Notes: generated by a model from the letters alone, not told the origin. Positions 1 through 11,300 are shown, counted from the stretch's first letter. The stretch is 31,687 nt of DNA from Sanchytrium tribonematis (GCA_018985235.1 JADGIG010000048.1:1-31687), one strand, 5' to 3'. Made by a program: numbers and translations.

Positions 1-1
1 A

Positions 2-2260
2 ATGCTAACAGGTGAGTCTTTACCGGTCAATAAGATCTCTACCGATAAATTGATTAATTTGGACTTAAATCACCCGATGCTAAATGCGAGTCTTCAAAAA
101 CACTTATTGTATAACGGCACTAACGTCGTTTCTATCGAAGGCGAGGCTGTTGCACTTGTAATTAGAACTGGATTCAGAAGTAGTAAAGGGATGTTGATTC
201 GCTCAATTCTCCACCCAAAACCACAATCCTTCAAATTTTACAAAGACTCTATCATATTTGTAATGTTTCTAGCTTTTATCGCCTTTTTGGGGTTTTTATT
301 TACGATATATCAATTTACGAATCAGGGTGAATCTATTTATGTTATAATTGTTGCTGGATTAGATTTGATAACAATTGCAGTACCACCTGGATTGATAAGT
401 TGTTTGTCTGTAGGATTAAGTATTGCAATGTTGAGACTTAAGTCAAAATCGATTTTTTGTATCAGCCCCACAAGAATTAATGTAGCGGGCCAGATTAATT
501 TTTGTTTGTTTGACAAAACTGGAACATTAACAATTAATAATTTGATATTGAAGAATGTCATTGATGATTCTCTGGAAGCATCAAGTAATTTAAAAATGGA
601 GCAGCAAGTCATAATGTCAGCTTGTCACTCTTTGTTGATGATTGAAAATAAAATTTGCGGAGACCCACTAGACATTGAAATGTTCAAATATACAGGCTCT
701 CGATTTCTATCTTCCACAAAAATAGAAACCTCGAATAAGTCTGTTATTGAAATTATCAAAACTTTTGACTTTGATCCCGTCTTGAGAAGAATGTCAACGA
801 TTGTCAACTTTGAAAATAATCTTTATTGTCTCACGAAAGGAGCACCAGAATCCGTCTTGAAATTACTGCATCATGTTCCACCGGGTTTTGAGTCAGCACT
901 AGAACTTAATTCAAAATTGGGATACCGAATACTAGCATTGGCAATAAACAAGATTGTAGACGGTGAAATTGTAAGAGAACTTACTGAGAAGCAAATGACT
1001 TTTGTAGGTTTTTTAATTTATGAAAATAAATTGAAAGACGATACACCATCGACCATACTGGAATTGCAAAATGCAAATATACATTGTGCCATGTGCACTG
1101 GTGATAATCTACTAACTGCAATTGCGGTAGCAAAATCGTGCAATATGTTGAAGAACCAAAATCAAGGAAATAGTTTGCTCATTCCAATTTTGGAAGGTAG
1201 CTTCATCAAATGGAAAAATTACGAATCTTTGGAAACGTTGAACATTGAATCAAAGGATATGCGCCATTTTGAATTTGCAATCGATGGTGATGCATTTGAA
1301 TTTATGAGAAGCACCCAGTCCAAGGAGTACTTACAAAATGTCGTCTCACGAACGATAGTATTTGCGAGAATGAATCCAGAGCAAAAGAAGAACGTTGCGG
1401 AATTAATACGAGAAAATGGGTATTATGTAATGTTTACAGGAGATGGGGCTAATGATTGTGCAGCATTAAAGACTTGTGATGTAGGTCTCAGTTTATCAGA
1501 TGCTGAAGCTAGTATTGCAGCACCTTTTACGTCTAAAAATTTTGAAATATCATGCGTACCAGAACTTATTAAGGAAGGAAGAGCGTCACTTGTGACTTCA
1601 TTTGGTTGCTTTAAATTTATGGCACTTTACAGTATGATCCAATTTTCCTCTGTAACAATTTTATATTCTATTGGAGCAAACCTTGGGGATCTCCAATTTT
1701 TGTACGTGGATTTGGCTTTAGTTTTGCCATTAGCAGTGCTTATGTCTAATAGCAAGTCTGCCAAACAACTTTCCTCAGATAGACCGGATGTAAATTTGTT
1801 TAGCCCAAAAGTGCTCATCCCATTAGTTTTACATATATTGACGCAATTACTAGGACAAATCGGTATGTATTATTTTGTACAAAAGCAAAGTTTTTACAAG
1901 CCTCCAGTTGTCGACTTTGAAACTAAAGAATTTACTTGCTTTGAGACTTCCGCTATATTCCTGTATTCAAACTTTTTATATATAATCTACGCATTTCTAT
2001 ACTATGCAGGAGCTCCACATAGAATGTCAATGCAGCGATCAAGAACCTTTCTTTTAGCAATAACAATATCAACTCTTCTCTGTGTATTTATATTATTTTC
2101 CAATTTATTCAATTCCCTCCTTAGCTTGCTTGAAATGCCAGTGTATTTTAAATTTTTAATTCTGCTTTATTCTATGGCATCTTTTGGCATATTATGGATA
2201 TTTGAGCACATTGTGTTTCTCAAATTTGCAGACCTCGTTAAAGCTCGTAAATTGGACTGA
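2..2260 (+). CDS. ATP13A: P5B-type P-type ATPase (ATP13A-like), 5' partial
   Basis: C-terminal 752 residues of a P5-type ATPase; the gene starts upstream of the window. The visible part opens with the actuator motif LTGES. It then has a membrane pair, the phosphorylation motif DKTGTLT (Asp at visible residue 171), the hinge motif CTGDN, the TGDGAND motif (residues 479-485) and six further hydrophobic segments. The ISPTRINVAGQ stretch just before DKTGT matches the ISPxRINxxGQ signature of P5B pumps (ATP13A2/3), which export polyamines from endolysosomes by ATP hydrolysis. The M4 motif, PPALP in P5B and PPELP in P5A, reads PPGLI here (residues 128-132). No intron is needed in the visible part. 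The stop is TGA with AATAAA 12 nt later, and the 3' end overlaps the opposite-strand ORF by 23 bp. P5 family is certain from motifs; P5B and substrate are inferred. Confidence 0.9.
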   Translation: MLTGESLPVNKISTDKLINLDLNHPMLNASLQKHLLYNGTNVVSIEGEAVALVIRTGFRSSKGMLIRSILHPKPQSFKFYKDSIIFVMFLAFIAFLGFLFTIYQFTNQGESIYVIIVAGLDLITIAVPPGLISCLSVGLSIAMLRLKSKSIFCISPTRINVAGQINFCLFDKTGTLTINNLILKNVIDDSLEASSNLKMEQQVIMSACHSLLMIENKICGDPLDIEMFKYTGSRFLSSTKIETSNKSVIEIIKTFDFDPVLRRMSTIVNFENNLYCLTKGAPESVLKLLHHVPPGFESALELNSKLGYRILALAINKIVDGEIVRELTEKQMTFVGFLIYENKLKDDTPSTILELQNANIHCAMCTGDNLLTAIAVAKSCNMLKNQNQGNSLLIPILEGSFIKWKNYESLETLNIESKDMRHFEFAIDGDAFEFMRSTQSKEYLQNVVSRTIVFARMNPEQKKNVAELIRENGYYVMFTGDGANDCAALKTCDVGLSLSDAEASIAAPFTSKNFEISCVPELIKEGRASLVTSFGCFKFMALYSMIQFSSVTILYSIGANLGDLQFLYVDLALVLPLAVLMSNSKSAKQLSSDRPDVNLFSPKVLIPLVLHILTQLLGQIGMYYFVQKQSFYKPPVVDFETKEFTCFETSAIFLYSNFLYIIYAFLYYAGAPHRMSMQRSRTFLLAITISTLLCVFILFSNLFNSLLSLLEMPVYFKFLILLYSMASFGILWIFEHIVFLKFADLVKARKLD

Positions 2261-2483
2261 CGTTTCCTTTTAAATAAACTCCTTGATTGCCTGATAATTC
2301 TATGGTTCCTTTGACACACGCACCATTACTGCGACCTTTAATTACACCTATTATATCATCTCTGAAATAAACAGTTTCTCCCTTAACAAGTATTTCTTCT
2401 TGGGACAAATAAGCCTCAGTCAGTTTGAATATATCAAAATTTTTAAAAGATATTCGCTTTACAACTGGAGGTTTCTCCTTCAT
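2238..2483 (-). CDS. small hypothetical protein (81 aa)
   Basis: I do not recognise this protein. The first in-frame ATG is at 2483, two codons after a GTG. The predicted 81 residues are basic at the N-terminus, followed by alternating hydrophobic and glycine-rich stretches (around residues 35-75) that suggest a small beta-rich fold. It lies 28 bp downstream of the asteroid gene on the same strand and overlaps the 3' end of the P5 ATPase by 23 bp tail to tail. Two points favour a real gene. The space between its neighbours would otherwise be the largest gap in the window, and another tail-to-tail overlap (TOR/ZNG1) exists nearby. No AATAAA follows its stop, unlike most genes here. It could be a chance ORF. 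Confidence 0.45.
   Translation of the reverse strand: MKEKPPVVKRISFKNFDIFKLTEAYLSQEEILVKGETVYFRDDIIGVIKGRSNGACVKGTIELSGNQGVYLKGNVSPIYEL
2273..2278 (+). terminator. poly(A) signal of the P5 ATPase gene
   Basis: AATAAA 12 nt past the TGA stop, inside the opposite-strand small ORF. Confidence 0.5.
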
Positions 2484-2510
2484 TGCCACACGGGGCCACA
2501 GTTTGACTAT

Positions 2511-2516
2511 TTTATT
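2511..2516 (-). terminator. poly(A) signal containing the asteroid stop codon
   Basis: AATAAA on the minus strand; its TAA is the stop codon itself (CAA TAA A). Confidence 0.55.
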
Positions 2517-4359
2517 GTACGATTGCCTTCAAATAATCTGCAGCAGACAAGGTCCCACTCAGATTGAATCTCACTACATCAGAAGCAGCGAAGTCTATTT
2601 TTAGTGACGTCAGGATAAAAGATGCAGCATCAAACTGGTTCGAAATATTAAATAAAAATTCATTCAAAATATCAACTTGACTAGGGGTATAATTTTGTTC
2701 TTTAGATCGTGGACAAAATATTGAACGAAACAAATTTGAAATTTCTAATGTAATGGCTTGAATCTCTGTTGAAGTATGAAATAATTTGAGAACCTCTTGC
2801 GACGAATGCTTTTTTAATTCAAAATCGTCTGGAGATACTTTTGATGCGCTCTTTTCAATAATTTCAGATAAGTTGGTATGTTCAGCAAACCATGGTAGCG
2901 TTTCACAGTACAAAATTACCGCTTGCTGAATTTTGGTGACTTGCGAAATCCCTAGAAGTTTAAAAAAGCATTCAAATTTACCTTCAAAATTTAGGCTATT
3001 GAACTCTTTCAAGCTATGGCCGCAGATTTTAAGAAATTCTAATTCCTTAGGAATTACAATTTTCTCCTTTATAAACTTTTCGTGAGACCGTCGAGACTGA
3101 AGAATGGTCTCACTCTCAAAATGAAATAGATTATTTCTTGAAAAGAAAAAAATCCATTTCCTGATCTGATTGGTTGTTAAAAATGCGCTTTCAAAGCTAA
3201 TGTCTTCAATCCCAGCACATAAACGACAGTATTGCAACAACGCAATTTCACAGAATCGCCCTAATAAAAAACCAGAACGAATCCACAGCTCTTCTGGGTA
3301 GGACTTCTTTTCGCTAGTCCATATTGTTGGATCAACATTGAGAGTTCTGACAGAATTAGGACTGTACAATTTCACAGAGTCTGTGATATGAGTTAATTCA
3401 TATAGATTTAAGCGACAGACATTTTTTAGTATATCAAGTATATCATCTTGCTTCAATTTATCGCTTCCAAAGAGGTAGAATAAAGTATGAATCTTGTCTT
3501 TTAAAGACCTTGGCATGCGAGAATTTGAATTTCGACCTAAGTGTGCTAATATTTGCCTTTGTTTGTTTATGACCTTATCCAATATATAATGTGGAACAAC
3601 TTCGTTACCAGCGAGGGAACAAGTTAAAGCAAAAGAATTTGTATCATAAAATCTAAAAGTTGAAGAGATACTTTTACAAGAAAATATTTTTGCCTCCATA
3701 GATATCAATCGTGAAATCTCTAACTTTTCTCTCCATACAGACTTGTCCAAAAATTGTATTCTTAGGCTGTTCAAGGGAATGTATCCTTTAATATTATGTA
3801 CGTAGAAATCTGAATCGTTTGAAATCACAAAAGCTTCATTAGAATAAGCAAGAGCAGCAATCAACTCATCTGCCTCTTCAATTGCAAATTGGTGCGGTGC
3901 ACCTAATTCTCTCAGCGCATCAAAAACTGATGGGTACAATAAAGGTGGTAAATTTCTTGGTCTTTCTTTTGTTGAGCCCTTTAAAAATTCTGAATTATAA
4001 GTGATTAAATCTTTCAGCCTTTCGGAGTCCCTTTCAAAAATAGTCTCTAATTTTGAAGCGGGTAGTCCAGAATCAAATATCATTGTGATATTAAATGCCA
4101 ATGAAAACATTTTGTAATAAAATTTGACAACATCTTTAAATAAGCAACTTCCAGAATGGTAGATTAATCTTTTTTCGGGAGGAATCCAATCATTAAAATT
4201 GTCCATGACGTAGTGCACAAATCCATTACCGTCCATTATTACATTCAATTTTTCGCATTGATTGTCATTGACCGTAATTTTACTGTCATAATAAAGCATT
4301 TGGCTTTTGGGGCATTTAGGATGTCTGCTTAAAAATCCTGTCAATCCACGAATTCCCAT
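2512..4359 (-). CDS. ASTE1: asteroid-like XPG/FEN1-fold nuclease-related protein
   Basis: A 615-aa protein of the asteroid family (human ASTE1, roughly 680 aa), built on the XPG/FEN1 nuclease fold. The start is ATG 4359, because the protein then opens with MGIRGL as other asteroid proteins do; the frame extends four codons upstream only to a TTG. Acidic active-site positions are visible: Asp43 in IMDGNG, an Asp in IFDSG, EEAD (Glu161-Asp164) and NDSDF (Asp182, Asp184). These mirror the XPG-N and XPG-I metal sites, though with one fewer acidic residue than FEN1. The C-terminal 400 residues are helical and poorly conserved. ASTE1 in vertebrates is a structure-specific nuclease linked to the shieldin pathway; that role here is only inference. 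Its start codon is 24 bp from that of the divergent propeller gene. The stop codon is embedded in AATAAA. Confidence 0.8.
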   Translation of the reverse strand: MGIRGLTGFLSRHPKCPKSQMLYYDSKITVNDNQCEKLNVIMDGNGFVHYVMDNFNDWIPPEKRLIYHSGSCLFKDVVKFYYKMFSLAFNITMIFDSGLPASKLETIFERDSERLKDLITYNSEFLKGSTKERPRNLPPLLYPSVFDALRELGAPHQFAIEEADELIAALAYSNEAFVISNDSDFYVHNIKGYIPLNSLRIQFLDKSVWREKLEISRLISMEAKIFSCKSISSTFRFYDTNSFALTCSLAGNEVVPHYILDKVINKQRQILAHLGRNSNSRMPRSLKDKIHTLFYLFGSDKLKQDDILDILKNVCRLNLYELTHITDSVKLYSPNSVRTLNVDPTIWTSEKKSYPEELWIRSGFLLGRFCEIALLQYCRLCAGIEDISFESAFLTTNQIRKWIFFFSRNNLFHFESETILQSRRSHEKFIKEKIVIPKELEFLKICGHSLKEFNSLNFEGKFECFFKLLGISQVTKIQQAVILYCETLPWFAEHTNLSEIIEKSASKVSPDDFELKKHSSQEVLKLFHTSTEIQAITLEISNLFRSIFCPRSKEQNYTPSQVDILNEFLFNISNQFDAASFILTSLKIDFAASDVVRFNLSGTLSAADYLKAIVQ

Positions 4360-4383
4360 TGTGAAGTACAAATTCGTTTCAAA

Positions 4384-7306
4384 ATGTTTCCTTCTTTTGG
4401 ATTCAAGCCTTTAAATTTAAGTGAAATTCAATTTTTTGACAACAGTATTACTTATTTAGTTGGCACAATATTATACATCTGGGCTCCAGGTAAATGTAAA
4501 GCTGTTGATTTAAAAACAGAAATTAGCAAAATAGATTTTAATATTAACCACATCATTTCCCTAAATTTAACACCCAAACCAATAATCAGTGTAATAGATA
4601 GAAAAAGCTTGGAAATTATTAAAAAATTAGATGGTCAATCCGAGTTATTTGCGATAGAAGATGGTTTTATATCAATAGGACAAAAATCAATTTTATATGA
4701 CCAGGAATTTTGTCCTACATTATTGCCCTCGCCTTCTACAATGTATTTAAATTTTAAAACCCATTTTGTACTTCATTTTCAAGACGAATTCCACTTATAT
4801 AATGCGAAAGGAGAGTCACTTTATAAATCAAAAGATAAGATCGGAATTATAGACAATGATAAATTCTTTTTGAAACAGAATGAGATCGTACTTGTGCACC
4901 ATCTCAATCATGACACTCCAGTCACAAAAAGAAAGTGTGAAGGCGATCTCGCGTCAATTAAAGGAGTTTTATTGCATTTTCATGATTGTCAAATATTTTC
5001 TATATATCCAATTAACAAAAGGTTAATACTGACAGTGAGCTTCATTGATTATAAGGTATCTACATACTTAATTCTGACTGATGGTTTTAAAATATATATT
5101 TATGCAGTCCAAAACCTGCTTGATGACGTTAATTTAATACAATTGAAAGTTTTAGAATTTCCTTTATTTAAATATTTTGAGAGTGATTATCAAATTGTGA
5201 TGAATTGTAATTATGTATGCATGTTCACTTCTTCTATTATAAGTGTGCTAGATCTAACAGGATTACAATTTTCGACAGCTAAAAATCAATTTCTAACCAA
5301 ATTTGATTGTTTGACAAATACCCAGCTATTGGTAAGTCACGACAACTCTCAAATGAATACTTTCATTATACAAAATGGAAGCGTATTTCAAACTGCCTCG
5401 TACTACATAAAAGGAAAATCAGATTTAAATATTTATTCAAGCATTCTTATGTCTACTTCTGACAAATATGTTTTATTTCGATCACTTTATGATTTTGATA
5501 TTATCGCGCAGTATCCTTTTAAAACGTTCGAAAATCTAGTTTTACGAGTAATTGGCTCTTACCTGATAAGCTATAGCGAAAAGACAGTCACAGTTTATCG
5601 CCTTTACACTTTTAAAAAACAGGAAGAATTCATTTGTGATAAAAAAGTTCTCGATGTTTATTATTGTGATTTTGGCCTCTTCATTTTGACAGCTTCAACA
5701 TTTTACCAAGTAGAAAAGCATGATGTACTTTTAGAGTACACGATTAATGGGTCATTTAACAAATTTGTGTTGGACATATATGACTGCGTCCGCGGTCACG
5801 CTATGCTCATGGGAGGCAATAATTATTTGCTTTTATACTTTGGAATTGTAAATAGAAGATGTGTGATAGATCACTCAAAATCGGAGTTCTACGATTTGCC
5901 CAATTATTCAACTGTAAATTGGACTGTACGTGGGAACATATTGCTACATGCTGATGATAATTTTTTCATATATACGCGCAAGCCAAACGAACTGAATTCA
6001 CTTTTAACTTCTCCATTGGTTTCTGAACTTGTTGCTGAGCAAGAGCTGAGATTGAAAAACAAGCAATCTGACTTGGACTTACAGCTGGAATATGATTTCA
6101 GTTTTCTGCAGGATTCTTTAGAAAGTAAAATGAAAGAATTTTTAAACACAGCTTCAAATCAAATATCAGTTAATATGGATAGATTCAGGAGCTTGCTTGA
6201 AAATCAAAAAACTATTTGCAATCAATCGAATTTTTTGTTTCTTAGTGTTAAAAGCAAGCACGCTTCCAAATTAAGTAAGTTGCGCTCTGAATTTGACGAA
6301 AACATATTTAAAATAGTAGCAGGATCAGACGATTTGGAAAAAGATTGTCGCAAAGTTATTTTGAAATATAAGGACAACATAGATCAAAGTCTTGATAATA
6401 TGAAAGGCGAAAGAAAAAGAAAATTGGAGCATTTGTCTGCCGAACGACTTAAAATTCAAAATAGCAGAAATCTTCAAATGCAAAGCCTGAACTCTAAAAT
6501 TTCATCATTCGATATGCAACTGTGCCTTGAAGAGATGGAATATGAAGATGCGATGGAAAATGCGAAATTAAATTTTGATTCTTTATATAATACGAAGAAA
6601 CAGGAGCTTTACCCTCTGAAAAGCATTTTAACCATTACCGAAAAGAAAAAATTTTCTCTTATTCATCAACTAGATCTTTCTAAAATTAAGCGGAGCCGCC
6701 TTGATTCTACTAAGACTGAATTGCATCAGAAATTGCATCGCTTGCGACATGATATAATTGATAGTTTAAAAAATGTAATTAATTTTGATTTAGTATTCAG
6801 ATCAAAAATCAAAATTGTCAATTAAAGAAAAAGAGCTCGACTCATCCCACAAAAGCATCGGGTTTCAATTAAAAGTTAAAAATATTATAGATAGCAAACT
6901 TCAGGATAATCGTGAAACTATAAACCCGCTGGATGAGACTCTTGTTGAGGAAGAAATGGTCCTTAAGAAGAGGGTTGAAAATCTGAAAAGGCTAGTTAAT
7001 CTGGAAGAGTCAAAAAAAATTGACCTAATAAGAAATAGAAAATCCTTAGAAAGAGCTCGCCATGATACGAATGTTACAAGACGTGCTAGTAATGTTTACA
7101 AAAAAAGGATTGCTGATAAATTGAGAACCCGAGATTTTAATTTCCAAGACAAGGAAGAAATTAGGGAGCTAAACATACAAATTCGAGATTTAAAATCAGA
7201 AATAGAAAAATTAAATTGCAAAGAAGTTAAAATAAAAGAGAAACAACTTCAGCAGCGGCGGAAGTCCATCATTGAAAACAGGCGGCTCCTCCAACAATTG
7301 AACTAA
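4384..7306 (+). CDS. beta-propeller plus coiled-coil protein (possible CFAP43/44-type)
   Basis: Two exons, 4384-6774 and 6794-7306, joined across a 19-nt phase-0 intron give 967 residues. Residues 1 to about 540 are made of short beta-like blocks, as in degenerate WD40/propeller domains, with no clear WD signature. From about 545 to the end the protein is charged, helical and rich in Glu/Lys/Arg, a long coiled coil. This order resembles the axonemal tether proteins CFAP43 and CFAP44, but those are usually much longer (over 1,500 aa). Propeller-coiled-coil nucleoporins (Nup82/Nup88 type) are an alternative. I cannot assign it firmly. It shares its architecture with the gene at 25332-27518. It begins 24 bp from the asteroid start, and AATAAA overlaps its TAA stop. 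Confidence 0.85.
6775..6793 (+). other. 19-nt spliceosomal intron (propeller/coiled-coil gene)
   Basis: gtaattaattttgatttag. Removing it (phase 0) joins the 797-codon upstream frame to the downstream coiled-coil frame. Left in, the frame ends at the TAA closing at 6825. Position 14 is A and the last three bases are TAG, as in the other five introns. Confidence 0.92.
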
Positions 7307-7310
7307 TAAA
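7305..7310 (+). terminator. poly(A) signal overlapping the propeller-gene stop
   Basis: AATAAA shares two bases with the TAA stop at 7304-7306. Confidence 0.55.
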
Positions 7311-7337
7311 TTTTTTTATACGTAAACAGGGAATTGT

Positions 7338-8321
7338 ATGAAACTCAACTCTAAAAAAATTGGCATTACTATCTTGACGGGACCCTTAGGTGCAGGTAAA
7401 AGCACTTTAATTAAAAATTTGCTTAAACATCCTAAAGGACTCAAGATAGCTGTGGTAATCAACGAAGTTGGAGAAAATTCGCAATCAATTGATCAGACAC
7501 TTGTTGAAGGCTCTCTTGATACAAATAATGATTTTAAAATGGATCTTCTGGATTTGCCAGCTGGTTGTGTCTGTTGTACTGTAAGGGGTGCTACTTTAGC
7601 AGTTTTGGAGAAACTCACGAAAGAGAGAGAAGTGGATTGTATCCTATTAGAAACGACAGGCATAGCCGATCCAGGACCAATTGCAAGTGATTTATGGGTA
7701 GATGATGAACTTTTAAGCCCGGTTTATTTAGACAGTATTGTTACAATTGTAGATTGCATCAATTTCGAAAACCACCTAAAATTACCCAACAATATTCATG
7801 AAAAGCAAATAAGATACGCAGATACTATTATATTAAACAAATATGATGAAATGGCAAATGAGAACACAAAGGAAAAGGTAACAAGTTGGAATTCTAATGC
7901 GAAATATATTCATGCAAATCATTCCATGGTTGACATTTTTGATATTATTGATGCAAACTGTTACAGTAAAAAAGAATTTAAGTCTATGAATTTCAACTTG
8001 CAGCACCTTGACAATTATTCAATACAGCGCTGTACGTACACGTCAATCATTGACTTTGATGATTTTGAAAAATACTTGATGGATTATTTATGGACTGATG
8101 AAAACATAGTTTATAGACTAAAAGGACATTTTTCGTTTGAAGGAAAAACCAATTTGGTAGGATTACAAGGAATTATGGATAAGTTTGAATTTTTCAATTT
8201 GAAAGCAAAAGTTGCAAATGGTAGCGAATTGCTCATCATTGGGAAAGATTTACAAAAGTTTGATTTTATTACCAAAATGCACACCAGCCGACATACAATT
8301 GACAAAGATTCTCCACATTAG
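7338..8321 (+). CDS. ZNG1: ZNG1/CobW-type G3E GTPase, zinc metallochaperone
   Basis: A 327-aa G3E GTPase of the COG0523/CBWD family. It shows the P-loop GPLGAGKST (residues 15-23), the family's metal-binding CxCC motif GCVCC (Cys77, Cys79, Cys80), an LETTGIADP switch region, and the guanine-specificity motif LNKYD. The CobW C-terminal domain follows from about residue 230. Eukaryotic ZNG1 proteins hand zinc to methionine aminopeptidase 1 in a GTP-dependent way. The N-terminal tail that docks on METAP1 in animals and yeast seems absent, since only about nine residues precede the first beta strand. The gene is 31 bp downstream of the propeller gene. Its last 53 bp overlap the end of TOR on the other strand, and the extra tail past the conserved GKDL is encoded there. 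Stop is TAG. Confidence 0.9.
   Translation: MKLNSKKIGITILTGPLGAGKSTLIKNLLKHPKGLKIAVVINEVGENSQSIDQTLVEGSLDTNNDFKMDLLDLPAGCVCCTVRGATLAVLEKLTKEREVDCILLETTGIADPGPIASDLWVDDELLSPVYLDSIVTIVDCINFENHLKLPNNIHEKQIRYADTIILNKYDEMANENTKEKVTSWNSNAKYIHANHSMVDIFDIIDANCYSKKEFKSMNFNLQHLDNYSIQRCTYTSIIDFDDFEKYLMDYLWTDENIVYRLKGHFSFEGKTNLVGLQGIMDKFEFFNLKAKVANGSELLIIGKDLQKFDFITKMHTSRHTIDKDSPH
8265..8270 (-). terminator. poly(A) signal overlapping the TOR stop
   Basis: AATAAA on the minus strand shares two bases with the TAA stop. It lies within ZNG1 coding sequence on the other strand. Confidence 0.55.
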
Positions 8322-11300
8322 TAGCTTGCAAAATTAGCTTGTCAACTTGAGATGGAACATCCAAAACTTCGTTGTATTTAAAATCTCGACCATTGAGCTT
8401 ATTTTGAACTCGATTTATGACCGCCACAGCTCTTTCGTTAATAAATTCAGTGTTGTGATCGTCCTTGAAAAATTCTATGCGACTTCTAGCAACACTTTTA
8501 GAGTAACTTTTAGAAAGCTCCGCTGGACCAGTATTATCTTCTAGCTTGCTTTTACTAGTATTTTCCTTTGGTGGTGTTTCTGGAGCCATTAGTCTCCAAT
8601 TAATCAAAGGGTCGTAAACAAATGCTTCCAAAACAGCCAACATCGAGTCTTTGTTCTTTCGCAAAACTTGAATTACATTTTCGCAAGTGCTTCTGAAGCT
8701 TCCCTCAATTCCACTTACTAGATAAATCAAAATTACCTTCCATGGCATTAACCATCATTCTTGTCAAACGAAATGGAATTTTTTCAGGAAATTTATCCCT
8801 ATTTTGAGCAACTTCAAAACAGTCTCCGAAATCGATATGCACCACTTTTCCGGTGTAGCGGTCCAGCATGAGATTAGATGGATGTCTATCGCCCAACCCT
8901 AAAATATAACCAACCATACTCATAAGAGCCAAAGATCTTGTATAATTACTTCTCCTGTCTAGCCAAACTTCACTATTTTTAGACTTGAGCCAAAGCACCT
9001 TGTAAAGATCGCTACCATTGGTGTTATTCAGCGCATATTCAAAGACTTCCATCTTTTGAATCAGAGTCAAATTATCATAGGTTGGTGCTTGTTGAAGCAT
9101 TAAACGATGTTCGATATTTAGCAAAATCTTTCGAGACTCTCTATAGTCTCTGATTAAAGAATGCAGGGTATCGCAGTGATCGACCCAGCTTAACAAGCCC
9201 GAATTGGGAGAAAGCGGAACAACAGAGTAACGTTGTATGCTTAGGCTTTTACGAAACGATTCCTGGTTTTGCTGCAGTAAGTTGTTGATGAGTTGAAATA
9301 GCTGCATCACTCGCTCATCCTGTCGTAAGTCTTCGTGGCCCTTTAGCAAGAATTTATAATCCAAGCCATCTGATCCTTTAATTGTCATTTTTCTAGGTCG
9401 TTGTTTACTAGTTATGACTTGTAGAGTGGGCAAAAGTTTCCAAATTTTGACTACCGACTCGTTGCTTTTATAAGTCCCAGGTATTGCAAGCTCTGAATCT
9501 CTTAAATTAAACAGTTTTGGAGAGCAGACATTTAATTCCAGGTTTTGCATTTGGGGCAATTGCTTATTAATCTTTCTAAATACTTGAAAATATAGCTCCC
9601 ATGCTTGATTTAAGTCATTTTTATCGTTTGTTTTTCTGAATCTTTTGCAGAGATCATTGGCTTCGCAAAGATCCCGGGAAAACTGTTGATGGAATGTGAT
9701 TTCTTTCACAGTTTCAGGTGGTCGATTTTCCATCAGCTCGTGTAGTGGTTGAAGTACTGCCAGCATCCCATCGGAATCGTTTTCACCAAAAAACAATCGA
9801 CTTGCTTCTTCCAGTCCATGGTGCCACATTTCATGGAGCAATATCGCTACTCTTATCAATTCCTCGCTAACAAGTAGTGCCTGCTCGACCAAAATGCTTT
9901 TATGAATTTTAATCTTCTCCATGATACTGTTTGCACTTTTTTTCCTCAATGGAGATTGAGATTTGGTTGCGACAGCCAAATTGTATATTAAAGCTTGAGG
10001 ATGGTCCTGTCCAATTTTGTTTAGAATTACACTTACCAAATTTCTAACAAAGCTAGACTGACTTTGAATGCCAATTCTGGCAATCAGCTGTGGAATCACA
10101 TTTAACCAAGTTTCAACAGGAACATTTTCGATACCTTCCTGTATGCATAAGCTCACTTCATTGTTTTCTCCAAATTTGAACCATAATGTTAACAGTCTCA
10201 AAGTGTCTTGAAAACTTTGGCCATGTGAAATGGAAATAGATTTAAAAAATGCCTGTAAGCTCGGTATTACATATTGATTAATAGTTGTAGGGACAATTTT
10301 ACCCAATTTTTTCTCTTGAACATTGACAGCTTCGTAATTGGTAATCGCCAAATTGTGCCAAACCTTATAAAAGTTCTCATCATAATGGGTGGCTTGAGTG
10401 TAGCTTTTCAGTATATCTTGAACCGATTCTTCGTTCATAGTATCGCAGAGCATAGTTTTAAATTGACCGGTTTTATAATAGCATCTAGCCAATAGTTTGG
10501 AATTAGTTTCATTAACATCGTCTTTAAAATTTTCATTTAATTTTATGGTGAACTTTTGAATCATAGCCAAGGCACCTTGCTTGTCTTCAGCGTTCCACAA
10601 ATACTTTATATATGCATATACCAGTCTCGGATCCGACCCGAGAACTTTTGACTCGGCTGAAGCACTCGGATCGAAACCAAATAATGATGTCAAAGTTTTC
10701 AAAGCCAATTTTTGGTTTTGCGATTTAAAGCATAAGCTGCAAAATTTCAAGTATGTGTCGATGTCCTCAAGCGGCTGCAACACAAGAGACCTTACTTTCA
10801 GGACTTTTTGCCAAACTTCCACATTTCTTTGCATTCCGTGCAGACGCTTTTGCCAAGTATTTTTAATCAATTTTATAGTCGCAGGCTGAAATTCTCCGCT
10901 TCTTTTGATCTTTATAACTTCCTCCAACTCGGATAACATTTGAACTCTGACTGCCACACTGTAGGCTCGTTCATAGCTCTCTCCTACAAGAGCCGTCAAT
11001 TCTGTGTCTAGGATACTCCTCGTTGAATCCAAAAGAATAAGAGCAGAATCATACTGTTGCTCATGAATTGCTAAAATTGACCTAAAAAAAGTCGAATCAG
11101 GTGAGTGCTCTTGAAGAATGTCAACATAAATTTTCAGCATATCCCAATCACCCAATTGGAAAGAAGCGCTTGCGCTAAAAGGCGCAATTAAAAGTTTTTC
11201 CCTAAAAGACGTAACGCTGGACCACTTTTCTTTAGATATGCTAGATATTGTCTCCCATTCTGACAAAGATGATAAACATCGAAGTCTACCGAGAGTAATT

